The notes under the pieces were generated by a model. The model searched no databases. It was not told where the DNA came from and saw nothing but the letters and a program-made list of their open reading frames with translations. Positions 53,391 to 60,821 of a stretch of 64,000 nucleotides of DNA are shown piece after piece (positions within the stretch are counted from its first letter, which is position 1; every line of letters begins with the position of its first letter). Position numbers and translations under genes: made by a program. Source of the DNA: Oxalobacteraceae bacterium. GTDB taxonomy: Bacteria; Pseudomonadota; Gammaproteobacteria; Burkholderiales; Burkholderiaceae_D. The stretch lies in NCBI GenBank assembly GCA_027485795.1, contig JAIXQK010000105.1, forward strand, positions 1-64,000. Direction: 5' to 3'.

Positions 53391-54734
53391 ATGGGTTCAA
53401 CCGGAAGTCCACATCACTTTCAGTATATTACTGACATGCTTCAGTCTGCGTTAGCGCAGGCGAAGGTCGCACAGGTAAAAGGCCGGGTAGTACAAGTGAC
53501 CGGCACCATTATTCGAGCAGTCATTCCCTCCGTAAAAATTGGCGAGATCTGCATTCTTCGTAGTCCGAGCGATGATATCGGGATGAAGGCGGAGGTAGTC
53601 GGTTTTTCCCTCGGATCCGCGCTGCTGATGCCGATGGGAGATATGCAAGGCATCTCGTCCGACACCGAAGTAATTCCCACCGGTCAGGTTCATCTGGTTC
53701 CCGTTGGGAATACGCTTCTCGGCCGGGTGCTAGATGGAATGGGCGACCCTATCGATATCTCCACCCGAGGCCCGTTGAACGTTACACGCTATTACCCGGT
53801 GCTCACTGGCGCTCCAGATCCGCTGCGCCGACGAATCATTAAACAGCCACTATCTCTGGGCATTCGCGCGCTCGATGGGCTGCTGACGTGTGGAGAGGGT
53901 CAGCGTCTGGGAGTATTCGCTGCGGCGGGTGGGGGTAAATCTACTTTGATGGCGATGCTGGTAAAGGGCGCAGATGTTGATGTGACTGTAGTGGCGCTGA
54001 TTGGTGAGCGGGGGCGTGAGGTGCGCGAGTTCCTGGAGCATGAGCTCGGGGAGGAGGGAATGCAGCGTGCGGTGATCATTTGTGCAACGTCTGATAAATC
54101 TTCTATGGAGCGCTCAAAGGCTGCCTATGTGGCGACCGCTATCGCAGAGTATTTCCGCGATCAGGGAAAAAGGGTGCTGTTTCTGATGGACTCAGTAACG
54201 CGATTTGCTCGCGCTCAGCGAGAAATTGGTCTGGCTGCTGGCGAGCCTCCGACGCGACGTGGATTTCCGCCCAGCGTTTTCGCTACATTACCGAGGTTGA
54301 TGGAGCGCGTAGGGATGGGGCACAAGGGTTCGATCACCGCACTCTACACCGTATTGGTAGAGGGTGACGATATGACTGAGCCAATTGCGGACGAAACTCG
54401 CTCTATTCTGGATGGGCACATAATTTTGTCGAGAAAATTGGCCTCGGCAAACCATTACCCGGCCATTGATATTCTTTCCTCGGTGTCGCGGGTAATGAAT
54501 ATGGTCGTATCAGACGATCATAAAGCGATTGCGGGTCGTTTTCGGGAGTTAATGGCAAAGTATTACGAAGTAGAACTTTTGGTCAAAATTGGTGAATACA
54601 AACGAGGTGCGGATCCATTGGCGGATCAGGCTATTGATCGGATTGAAAAACTTCGTACTTTCTTGCGGCAGAGGACCGATGAACGGATTAGTTTCGAAGA
54701 TACCCTCTCGCAAATGAAAGCAGTGGTAGCCTGA
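53391..54734 (+). CDS. sctN: T3SS ATPase SctN
   Basis: Hexameric ATPase of the FliI/YscN family that unfolds substrates and strips chaperones. Walker [10 protein letters not shown] is near residue 178, Walker [13 protein letters not shown] follows, and the ATPase signature [22 protein letters not shown] is present. An N-terminal V/F-ATPase-like domain and C-terminal helical domain complete 447 aa. ATG at 53391 is used; a GTG six bases upstream is an alternative. It sits 11 bp after the 452-aa gene, so it depends on the upstream operon or a close promoter. Confidence 0.97.
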   Translation: MGSTGSPHHFQYITDMLQSALAQAKVAQVKGRVVQVTGTIIRAVIPSVKIGEICILRSPSDDIGMKAEVVGFSLGSALLMPMGDMQGISSDTEVIPTGQVHLVPVGNTLLGRVLDGMGDPIDISTRGPLNVTRYYPVLTGAPDPLRRRIIKQPLSLGIRALDGLLTCGEGQRLGVFAAAGGGKSTLMAMLVKGADVDVTVVALIGERGREVREFLEHELGEEGMQRAVIICATSDKSSMERSKAAYVATAIAEYFRDQGKRVLFLMDSVTRFARAQREIGLAAGEPPTRRGFPPSVFATLPRLMERVGMGHKGSITALYTVLVEGDDMTEPIADETRSILDGHIILSRKLASANHYPAIDILSSVSRVMNMVVSDDHKAIAGRFRELMAKYYEVELLVKIGEYKRGADPLADQAIDRIEKLRTFLRQRTDERISFEDTLSQMKAVVA

Positions 54735-54760
54735 CCGAAATATTCTGCTCCGTTATCAAC

Positions 54761-54856
54761 GTGGCCCTATCGATCAAACGAACTGAATTATTAGTTTATT
54801 TATTAGCGTTTAATGGCGACCTGGTACCAGTCAACGTACTGGCCCAGCATACATGA
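54761..54856 (+). pseudogene. Possible remnant of an OmpR/HilA-type winged-helix regulator
   Basis: The frame from GTG at 54761 encodes KRTELLVYLLAFNGDLVPVN and ends VLAQHT plus stop. This matches the pattern of the first helices of OmpR/PhoB or SARP-type winged-helix domains (LT..E..LL..L..N.G..V....L). About 30 codons before the stop exist, so it cannot be an intact regulator. T3SS loci often carry such regulators (HilA type), so decay of one is possible; chance similarity is also possible. Confidence 0.3.
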
Positions 54857-55150
54857 TTGCCTTAAGTCCGCTATTTTCCTCATTTGAAATTCACGAAAAT
54901 TCGCTTGGCCTGCTGCGTGAGCTGATATTGAAGTAAAGGCATACTCGAAGCTCAGAAGTGGCTAAACGCTTCGCAGTACAAGGCGTGACAATACAGCGCC
55001 ACTAAGGAACGGCTTACCACTCCAGCGGGTAGTGATGACCTTGGTGAATCTCCAAAAAAGTCATCAGACTTACCCGCGTCGCTTTGCTCGCGAAATGGTT
55101 TTTCTTGAGGGCATTGGTTCATTTCCGTTGCAAGTGTTGTAAATAAGTCA

Positions 55151-55180
55151 GGAACCCTGACTAGTGGTGCGTTACATAGC
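55151..55180 (+). promoter_or_regulatory. Putative ECF-type promoter of sctO and downstream genes
   Basis: GGAAC (55151-55155), 16 bases, TTACATAGC (55172-55180), 77 bp before the sctO start. Its downstream half is identical to that of the filament-operon box at 39348-39377. It splits the sctN-C gene run into two transcription units. Confidence 0.7.
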
Positions 55181-55256
55181 GACAAGATGTATGTTTTTTC
55201 CAACTAATTTTATCGTTATTTAATCCCCGGGCATATTTTCTATTCAGATGTGAAAA

Positions 55257-55736
55257 ATGAATGTTTTGACAGATTTGCTCCGGATAAAAATTTTTCGAGA
55301 GCAACAAGCCGAACGAGCTTTACTTAAGGCGAGACTGATCTTGAAAGAAGCGGATGGTGCGTTAAAAGATGCCAAAGCTTCCTTAAAAAAATTTTTGGAA
55401 GAAAGTATCGAACGTGAAAAATTAATGTATAGCGATTTATGTTCTCGCCTTGTATTTTTAAAAGAAATAGAAAATGTACGCCTTGATGTCGACTTGATGA
55501 AAGAGAAGTCTGATCAATTAAAACAAAAAGTGGAAGATGCCGAGACCGCAAGGAAAGAGGCTGCTGAGCGTGAAGACTTAGCAAGGCAAGTTCATATTGT
55601 TGCGATACGTGAGCGAGAAAAGTTTGATGAGCTGAATAGTACATTGTTGGAAGAGCATGAGCGAAAGGTGGCGCAGTTTGAGGAATTGGAGATTGAAGAG
55701 TCAGCCAATAGTCGTTTCAACTTTCAAGACGTATAA
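55257..55736 (+). CDS. sctO: T3SS ATPase stalk protein SctO
   Basis: A 159-aa, almost entirely coiled-coil protein (Glu, Lys, Arg and Leu in heptads) beginning MNVLTDLLRIKIFREQQAERAL, the size and composition of FliJ/YscO stalks that insert into the SctN hexamer. Sequence conservation in this family is minimal; the call relies on fold and its place between sctN and sctP. Confidence 0.85.
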   Translation: MNVLTDLLRIKIFREQQAERALLKARLILKEADGALKDAKASLKKFLEESIEREKLMYSDLCSRLVFLKEIENVRLDVDLMKEKSDQLKQKVEDAETARKEAAEREDLARQVHIVAIREREKFDELNSTLLEEHERKVAQFEELEIEESANSRFNFQDV

Positions 55737-55885
55737 AACCTGGAGTAATTCGATTTTTATGCCGTTCGGCTTAGGTGTGTATTTATGTCTGCAGAAATTT
55801 TCTTTCCGTGCTTGCTAGAGGAATTCTTTTACTTGTATTTTTGATCGACTGTTTTTAAGAATATTTAAAAAACAAAATTAAAAAA

Positions 55886-56446
55886 ATGAAAAAGCGTTCA
55901 TCACCGATTGATTTTGGACCAATTTCCTTAGCATTTGCTGATCATTTTGTTGAGAGCATTGATGGAAATACGGCTCGCACGTCGGTTTCCCCGAGGGATG
56001 CAGAAAGGCTTCAGCACCTCATTAATGACTACCGAGGTGCTTCAACTGATGGAAAAGGCTTACAAGATATTGATCCGGATGTTTCCGTGAATTCTGATCT
56101 GCGCGCGGCATTCAAGCGGACTCAGTCCGCTGACATCATGCAGGTTCTCAAGTTGGCTGTTTCAGTGGCAACGACATCTCGCCAAATCGCGACATCGGTC
56201 GCTCTTAAGCTGAATTCTGAGTTACTTCCGAACAGTCATCTCGTAATTGAAAAAAATAGCGAAGAGATAAGTTTTGATCTCTATGTGGCTGAACGATCTG
56301 TAGTCAATAGCTTAGTTAAAACCCTTGACCTGATGACTCAGGAGTTGGGCGAATTGTTAGGTTGTTCCATAAAGCTTCGCTTATTTGATGTCGAGCAGGA
56401 TTGCTTGCGTAGGTCATCTGTTTGGCGATGGGAGCAGCATAGGTGA
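55886..56446 (+). CDS. sctP: T3SS needle-length/substrate-switch protein SctP (short type)
   Basis: A 186-aa protein whose C-terminal half (about 95-180, VATTSRQIATSVALKLNSELLPNSHLVIEK...) fits the T3S4 domain that contacts SctU and switches export from needle to translocators. The N-terminal ruler portion is short compared with YscP (over 450 aa). Position between sctO and sctQ supports it. It overlaps sctQ by four bases. Confidence 0.75.
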   Translation: MKKRSSPIDFGPISLAFADHFVESIDGNTARTSVSPRDAERLQHLINDYRGASTDGKGLQDIDPDVSVNSDLRAAFKRTQSADIMQVLKLAVSVATTSRQIATSVALKLNSELLPNSHLVIEKNSEEISFDLYVAERSVVNSLVKTLDLMTQELGELLGCSIKLRLFDVEQDCLRRSSVWRWEQHR

Positions 56447-57576
56447 TGCGTATCTCAGATCAGAAGGAAATTCATCAACTGGTTGTTAAAGACGCTAAAC
56501 GTGATTTGTGGCGCATACCTAGCTTGCGCCGTATTGAGAGGGAGCATGTCCATTATCTGAACCAAATTAGCTCGACCAGGGCGCCACTCGTCTTTGAATG
56601 GTTATCGCGGTCTTGGCGAATGACGATGCAGCCAATTTCGTCGCCTGCACTGACGTACGCCGAGAAGGCGCTGATTGACTGGGGCGGGGCGGAGGTAGTT
56701 CTCAGGCTGGAGCACGCCTTGGTTGGTGCTGCCATGAACAGCCTGCTGGAAACCCAAAGTGTGGGTGCCCTTGAGGGTGAAATTCGGAATCTAGTGATTG
56801 ACGGTGCATTTGTTGGCTTGTCAGAAATGATCGAGGAAAGATTCCGTAAGCGATTTAGGCTAATACAGACGAGTCCTGAAAGTGATTCTTCGGTTGGTCA
56901 TGTTCCCCGATCAAAGAAAAACAGCACCTTACATGGATTTATGGTTTTTCTTAGTGATGGCGATACAGATTACACCTGTGAGGCGTGGATTGATGACTTG
57001 GCATTGGGTTTTCTGGCAGATGCCATTCGCTTTTGGCCTATTCGAACCAACGGTGGCCCCAATTGGGAAGGGTTGTCAATCCCACTCATGATCACTGCCG
57101 GATGGACAACCTTGTCACTTCAAACGATAAGGCGACTGAATTTGAATGATGTGATTCTGCTGGATGAGTGTCTGCTCGGCGGGGATCCAGAGCGCATCCT
57201 GATCAGGTTGGGCGAGCGCTTTGGATTAGAAGCTGAATTGCACAAGTCCAGTATCACTGTCACCCATTGTTTGGAAGGAATTATGGAAGATATCGATGAA
57301 TTAGATGAATCAGGCGAAGATTTTCCGCAAGTTGATTCTGGTAATGAGGCAATAGAGCAAATCCCTGTCCGGCTCTACTTTGATTTGGGTGAGCGCGTAA
57401 TGACGCTTGGGGAGTTGAAGACGCTTGGGCCGGGGTATGTCATTGAGCTTGGCCGGGAACTCAGGCGCTCTGTTGCAATTCGTGTGAATGGAAAAAAGAT
57501 TGGAGAAGGAGAGTTAGTCGATATTGATGGAAGTATTGGCGTTTCGGTGCTTGCTATCAATACACCTATGCAATGA
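56443..57576 (+). CDS. sctQ: T3SS sorting-platform C-ring protein SctQ
   Basis: A 377-aa YscQ/SpaO-type protein with the N-terminal FliM-like region and two SPOA (FliN) domains, the last at about 305-375 (IPVRLYFDLGERVMTLGELK, then IRVNGKKIGEGELVDIDGSI). It forms pods that load chaperone-substrate complexes. An in-frame internal ATG at 57283 with a strong ribosome-binding site would make a separate C-terminal fragment, as for YscQ. Confidence 0.92.
   Translation: MMRISDQKEIHQLVVKDAKRDLWRIPSLRRIEREHVHYLNQISSTRAPLVFEWLSRSWRMTMQPISSPALTYAEKALIDWGGAEVVLRLEHALVGAAMNSLLETQSVGALEGEIRNLVIDGAFVGLSEMIEERFRKRFRLIQTSPESDSSVGHVPRSKKNSTLHGFMVFLSDGDTDYTCEAWIDDLALGFLADAIRFWPIRTNGGPNWEGLSIPLMITAGWTTLSLQTIRRLNLNDVILLDECLLGGDPERILIRLGERFGLEAELHKSSITVTHCLEGIMEDIDELDESGEDFPQVDSGNEAIEQIPVRLYFDLGERVMTLGELKTLGPGYVIELGRELRRSVAIRVNGKKIGEGELVDIDGSIGVSVLAINTPMQ
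57283..57576 (+). CDS. Probable internal translation product SctQ-C
   Basis: In-frame ATG, codon 281 of sctQ, preceded by GGAAGGA (57273-57279), encodes about 97 residues including the complete last SPOA domain. Yersinia YscQ and several homologues make a short C-terminal product of about 90 residues from such an internal start, required for a functional sorting platform. The site is seen in the sequence; translation is inferred. Confidence 0.55.
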   Translation: MEDIDELDESGEDFPQVDSGNEAIEQIPVRLYFDLGERVMTLGELKTLGPGYVIELGRELRRSVAIRVNGKKIGEGELVDIDGSIGVSVLAINTPMQ

Positions 57577-57610
57577 CCTAAGCGAATAATCCAAGGGTAA
57601 AAACGATCTT

Positions 57611-58261
57611 ATGAGAACCATAGACCCAGTTGCACTTGCCTTCGCGCTTGGTCTATTTGCCTTGCTGCCGCTCTTGCTAGTTACGACAACTTCATTCTTG
57701 AAAATTTCGATTGTTCTCGCACTTGTAAGAAATGCACTCGGCGTTCAACAAGCGCCACCCAATATGGCTATTTATGCCCTTGCTATTCTACTTTCTGCTT
57801 ATGTGATGGCGCCTATTGGTCATCGTATCGTTCAAGCCGTTGCTGACGAAAAAGATCCCACCATGTCAGTCAAGGCCTTGCTGCAGGTTGCGCGTAAATC
57901 AAGTGAACCGATTCGTGAATTTTTGGTGAATAATAGCAAGCCCCAGCAGCGCGAGTTTTTCTTTTCCACAGCAAAGAAACTGTGGCCCCCCGATCTGGCA
58001 AGCGAGAGTAGCAAAACGGATCTGCTGATTGTTACGCCAGCGTTCGTAGTTTCTGAGCTGACAGCAGCATTTGAAATCGGGTTTTTACTTTTTCTTCCAT
58101 TCATCATCATCGATTTGGTCATCTCGAATATCTTGATGGCAATGGGGATGATGATGGTGTCGCCAGTGACAATTTCCCTGCCATTGAAGTTGTTTCTGTT
58201 TGTGATGGTTGATGGCTGGTCACGCTTGATCCATGGGTTGGTTGACACCTATATCCACTAA
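57611..58261 (+). CDS. sctR: T3SS export apparatus protein SctR
   Basis: FliP/YscR family, 216 aa. Four membrane segments (about 8-28, 45-65, 150-172, 186-205) and the conserved motifs LLPLLLVTTTSFLKISIVLALVRNALG-type start, then TPAFVVSELTAAFEIGFLLFLPFIIIDLVI. It forms a 5:4:1 export gate with SctS and SctT in the periplasmic ring. Confidence 0.97.
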   Translation: MRTIDPVALAFALGLFALLPLLLVTTTSFLKISIVLALVRNALGVQQAPPNMAIYALAILLSAYVMAPIGHRIVQAVADEKDPTMSVKALLQVARKSSEPIREFLVNNSKPQQREFFFSTAKKLWPPDLASESSKTDLLIVTPAFVVSELTAAFEIGFLLFLPFIIIDLVISNILMAMGMMMVSPVTISLPLKLFLFVMVDGWSRLIHGLVDTYIH

Positions 58262-58276
58262 GCAGGCGCCCGAACG

Positions 58277-58546
58277 ATGGAAATCAATGATCTCAGTTCT
58301 AACTTGATTCAGGCCATGCTGCTGGTGCTGTGGCTATCTTTGCCACCGATTGTGGTCGCGTCTGTGGTCGGCATCTTGTTCAGTTTGATCCAGGCGCTCA
58401 CGCAAATTCAGGAGCAGACCTTGTCTTTTGGGGTCAAGTTGATTGCAGTTGGACTGACACTTTATCTGACTGCCCGATGGGTGGGTGGCGAGATTTTCAA
58501 TTTTACGCAGATGCTTTTCGATGGTTTTCCGTCGATGATCCGGTGA
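58277..58546 (+). CDS. sctS: T3SS export apparatus protein SctS
   Basis: FliQ/YscS family, 89 aa, with two membrane hairpin helices (about 15-40 and 50-78). The motif SLIQALTQIQEQTLSFGVKL is diagnostic. It lies 15 bp after sctR and only two bases before sctT. Confidence 0.96.
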   Translation: MEINDLSSNLIQAMLLVLWLSLPPIVVASVVGILFSLIQALTQIQEQTLSFGVKLIAVGLTLYLTARWVGGEIFNFTQMLFDGFPSMIR

Positions 58547-58547
58547 T

Positions 58548-59354
58548 ATGGAAACCATCATTATCGAGTACCCGTCAGCCGTTATGTTGGCTGCATTTTA
58601 TGCATTACCACGAATGCTAGCGATGTTCTCAATGCTTCCGATGTTTAACCGACAGGCTTTGCCTGGTTTGCTTCGAATCGGTGTTGCCGCAGCTTTCGCC
58701 ATATTTCTTGTACCTTCGCTTCTCGGTAGTTCGCTTGAGCAGTTGCGGCATGGCGGCCTGATGATCTCAATTCTCGCAAAAGAGGCGTTGGTTGGATTTT
58801 TGATTGGATTTCTGGTAGCGATTCCGCTGTGGGCGGTCGACATTATGGGGGCGTATGTTGATAACCAGCGTGGCGCAAGTATTGCGGCCACGATTAATCC
58901 GCTGACAGGTCATGATACTTCCCCGCTGGGCGAGTTGTTTTCCCAGGCAGCACTCGTGCTTTTGCTGATTTCGGGTGGCATGTTGATGCTACTGGATCTT
59001 GTGTATGCAAGTTATGTCCTTTGGCCGGTATTCAAACTTTTGCCGACTTTCAGCGATCAGACACCGATGCTACTGCTCGCTCAGCTCGATCGTTTGGCAT
59101 TGCTGGCGGTGTTGTTTAGTGCACCTGTCATTTTCGCGATGTTTTTGGCAGAGGTTGGACTTGCAATCGTAAGCCGATTTGTACCGCAGCTTCAGGTTTT
59201 TTTCATGGCGATGCCAATTAAAAGTGCAATCGCCATGTATGTGTTTGCGGTCTATGCAGCGACGCTGCTTGGCTATATATCTACTGAGATAGCAGGGTTT
59301 CCTGATGGCGTTAGTACGCTAATTAAGGCGATTTTTTCAGGAGCCGATCGATGA
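58548..59354 (+). CDS. sctT: T3SS export apparatus protein SctT
   Basis: FliR/YscT family, 268 aa, with about six to seven membrane segments. Motifs include the FYALPRMLAMFSMLPMFN start, IKEALVGFLIGFLVAIPLWA-like segment and the MGAYVDNQRGASIAATINPLTG loop typical of SctT. Its stop overlaps the start of sctU (ATGA). Confidence 0.96.
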   Translation: METIIIEYPSAVMLAAFYALPRMLAMFSMLPMFNRQALPGLLRIGVAAAFAIFLVPSLLGSSLEQLRHGGLMISILAKEALVGFLIGFLVAIPLWAVDIMGAYVDNQRGASIAATINPLTGHDTSPLGELFSQAALVLLLISGGMLMLLDLVYASYVLWPVFKLLPTFSDQTPMLLLAQLDRLALLAVLFSAPVIFAMFLAEVGLAIVSRFVPQLQVFFMAMPIKSAIAMYVFAVYAATLLGYISTEIAGFPDGVSTLIKAIFSGADR

Positions 59355-60418
59355 GCTCTGAAAAGACAGAACAGCCCACCGAGCACAAGATCAGGAAGGC
59401 TCGGGAAGAGGGCCAAGTCGCCAAGAGCAAGGACTTTACTCAGGCGTTACTCGTGGGGGCGCTGTTCGGTTACATGTTGCTCGATGCGGAGGGCTTGATT
59501 CAATCGTTTATTGAGATCATGGAGCTTCCGTCTCAACTGTACGGTTTGGAATTCAGGGATGCGATCAGGATTGAGATCAACCAGCTAATACGCGCAGGCG
59601 TTGTTATTTTGTTGCCCTTTATTTTATTGGTTGTTGTTGTTGCGATTTTTGGTGAAATGATTCAAACCGGTGTCTTGTTGGCCTTCAAGGCATTGATTCC
59701 GAAGGGTGATCGCCTGAATCCAGTGGGTAATTTGAAACAGATGTTCTCGATGAAGAATTTTGTTGAGTTCTGTAAATCGATTTTAAAGGTGTGCTTCCTA
59801 GCCGTTCTCATTTGGATGGTTCTGTCCGATTCATTGCAAAGTTTGATTCTGCTCCCCGCAAATGGTCTTGGTGCTTTTGGCGTGGCATTGGGTGGCATGC
59901 TCAAGACGCTAATCATTTACTCGTTTATTGCTTTTTTTGCGATTGCACTCGCAGACCTCGTCTTCCAACGTTACAACCATCGTAAGCAACTGATGATGTC
60001 GATGGACGAGATCAAACAGGAGTACAAGCAATTGGAAGGTGACCCCCATATGAAAGGTCATCGTAAAGGTTTGGCCAAAGAGATTGCAATGGGTGAAATG
60101 GTGATGAAGACCCGGAAGTCAAACGCAGTCGTCACTAATCCCACCCACCTCGCTGTCGCCTTGTTTTATGACGAGGCGGTTACGCCTCTACCCGTCGTGG
60201 TGGCGAAAGGGAAAGACGAGGTGGCGCATCAAATGGTGCGAATGGCACGCTCATGTGGAATTCCGGTCATGCAAAACATCGAGTTAGCCCGCTCGCTGAC
60301 GGAATTGTCCAGAGTTGACCAGTACATTCCTTCTGAGTTGATAGAGCCGATTGCCGAGTTTTTGATTGCCCTACGGCGCTACGCCGGCCGATCATCAGCG
60401 GGAGGCTCCATTGCTTAA
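59351..60418 (+). CDS. sctU: T3SS autoproteolytic switch protein SctU
   Basis: FlhB/YscU family, 355 aa. The opening SSEKTEQPTEHKIRKAREEG, four membrane segments (about 30-200) and a cytoplasmic domain cleaved at N263-P264-T265-H266 are visible; the cleavage residue has the same number as in YscU. Self-cleavage there is needed for the needle-to-translocator switch with SctP. Confidence 0.97.
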   Translation: MSSEKTEQPTEHKIRKAREEGQVAKSKDFTQALLVGALFGYMLLDAEGLIQSFIEIMELPSQLYGLEFRDAIRIEINQLIRAGVVILLPFILLVVVVAIFGEMIQTGVLLAFKALIPKGDRLNPVGNLKQMFSMKNFVEFCKSILKVCFLAVLIWMVLSDSLQSLILLPANGLGAFGVALGGMLKTLIIYSFIAFFAIALADLVFQRYNHRKQLMMSMDEIKQEYKQLEGDPHMKGHRKGLAKEIAMGEMVMKTRKSNAVVTNPTHLAVALFYDEAVTPLPVVVAKGKDEVAHQMVRMARSCGIPVMQNIELARSLTELSRVDQYIPSELIEPIAEFLIALRRYAGRSSAGGSIA

Positions 60419-60809
60419 CTACGTTCACAATGGTCTGGCCGGCTACCTCGCGCGGCATCGTAAGCAGCAGCCAGTTGAGCGCGTTGATGGTGCGATCGTG
60501 TTGTTTTTTGATAGGCGCTATCGGGTGTTCTGCCGTCCAGCCCCACATGGTGATCTGGTGCTAGAAAGTCGGATCATTGACCTGCCTTCTGATCCGTATC
60601 AGGCAGAGGATATGGTACGGGAATGCCTATTGGCTTCGTGGGTAAGGATGTTGGACTCTTCGGATATTCCGACCTTATCCGATGATGAATTATCAATCGT
60701 CATCCAACAACGAATACCGTCCGACGCTAGCGTCGATGAAACTGAGTCTGCACTCGAGTCCTATATCAATGCGCTGTCGGATTGGCGCAGAATTTTCAAG
60801 ATTGTCTGA
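60411..60809 (+). CDS. CesT-fold T3SS protein, BscW position
   Basis: A 132-aa protein from TTG at 60411, with GGAGG at 60401-60405, overlapping the sctU stop; an upstream TTG at 60366 lies far inside sctU and has no Shine-Dalgarno. The N-terminal helix, the strands around AIVLFFDRRYRVFCRPAP and DLVLESRIIDLP and the final helix fit a class I chaperone-like fold. In Bordetella a similarly placed gene between bscU and bscC is named bscW. Client or role, for example in secretin assembly, is unknown. Confidence 0.65.
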   Translation: MLNYVHNGLAGYLARHRKQQPVERVDGAIVLFFDRRYRVFCRPAPHGDLVLESRIIDLPSDPYQAEDMVRECLLASWVRMLDSSDIPTLSDDELSIVIQQRIPSDASVDETESALESYINALSDWRRIFKIV

Positions 60810-60821
60810 GCTTTGGCCAAG

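Larger units (their letters stand above)
54735..55256. other. 522-bp intergenic region between sctN and sctO
   Basis: The largest gap in the T3SS locus. It holds a GGAAC-N16-TTACATAGC box (55151-55180) and, near its left end, a short frame resembling part of a winged-helix regulator (54761-54856). No gene with a credible start, Shine-Dalgarno and composition was found; the 83-aa frame on minus (54952-55203) is not supported. No direct sign of an insertion sequence is visible. Confidence 0.6.

Noticed and set aside
55006..55035. Second GGAAC in the sctN-sctO gap
   Set aside because: The bases 16 positions downstream do not form NNAC and it lies far from a start; the box at 55151 is the better one.
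54952..55203. 83-aa frame on the minus strand in the sctN-sctO gap
   Set aside because: No Shine-Dalgarno, no familiar domain, unusual composition for a T3SS gene, and it covers a likely promoter box.
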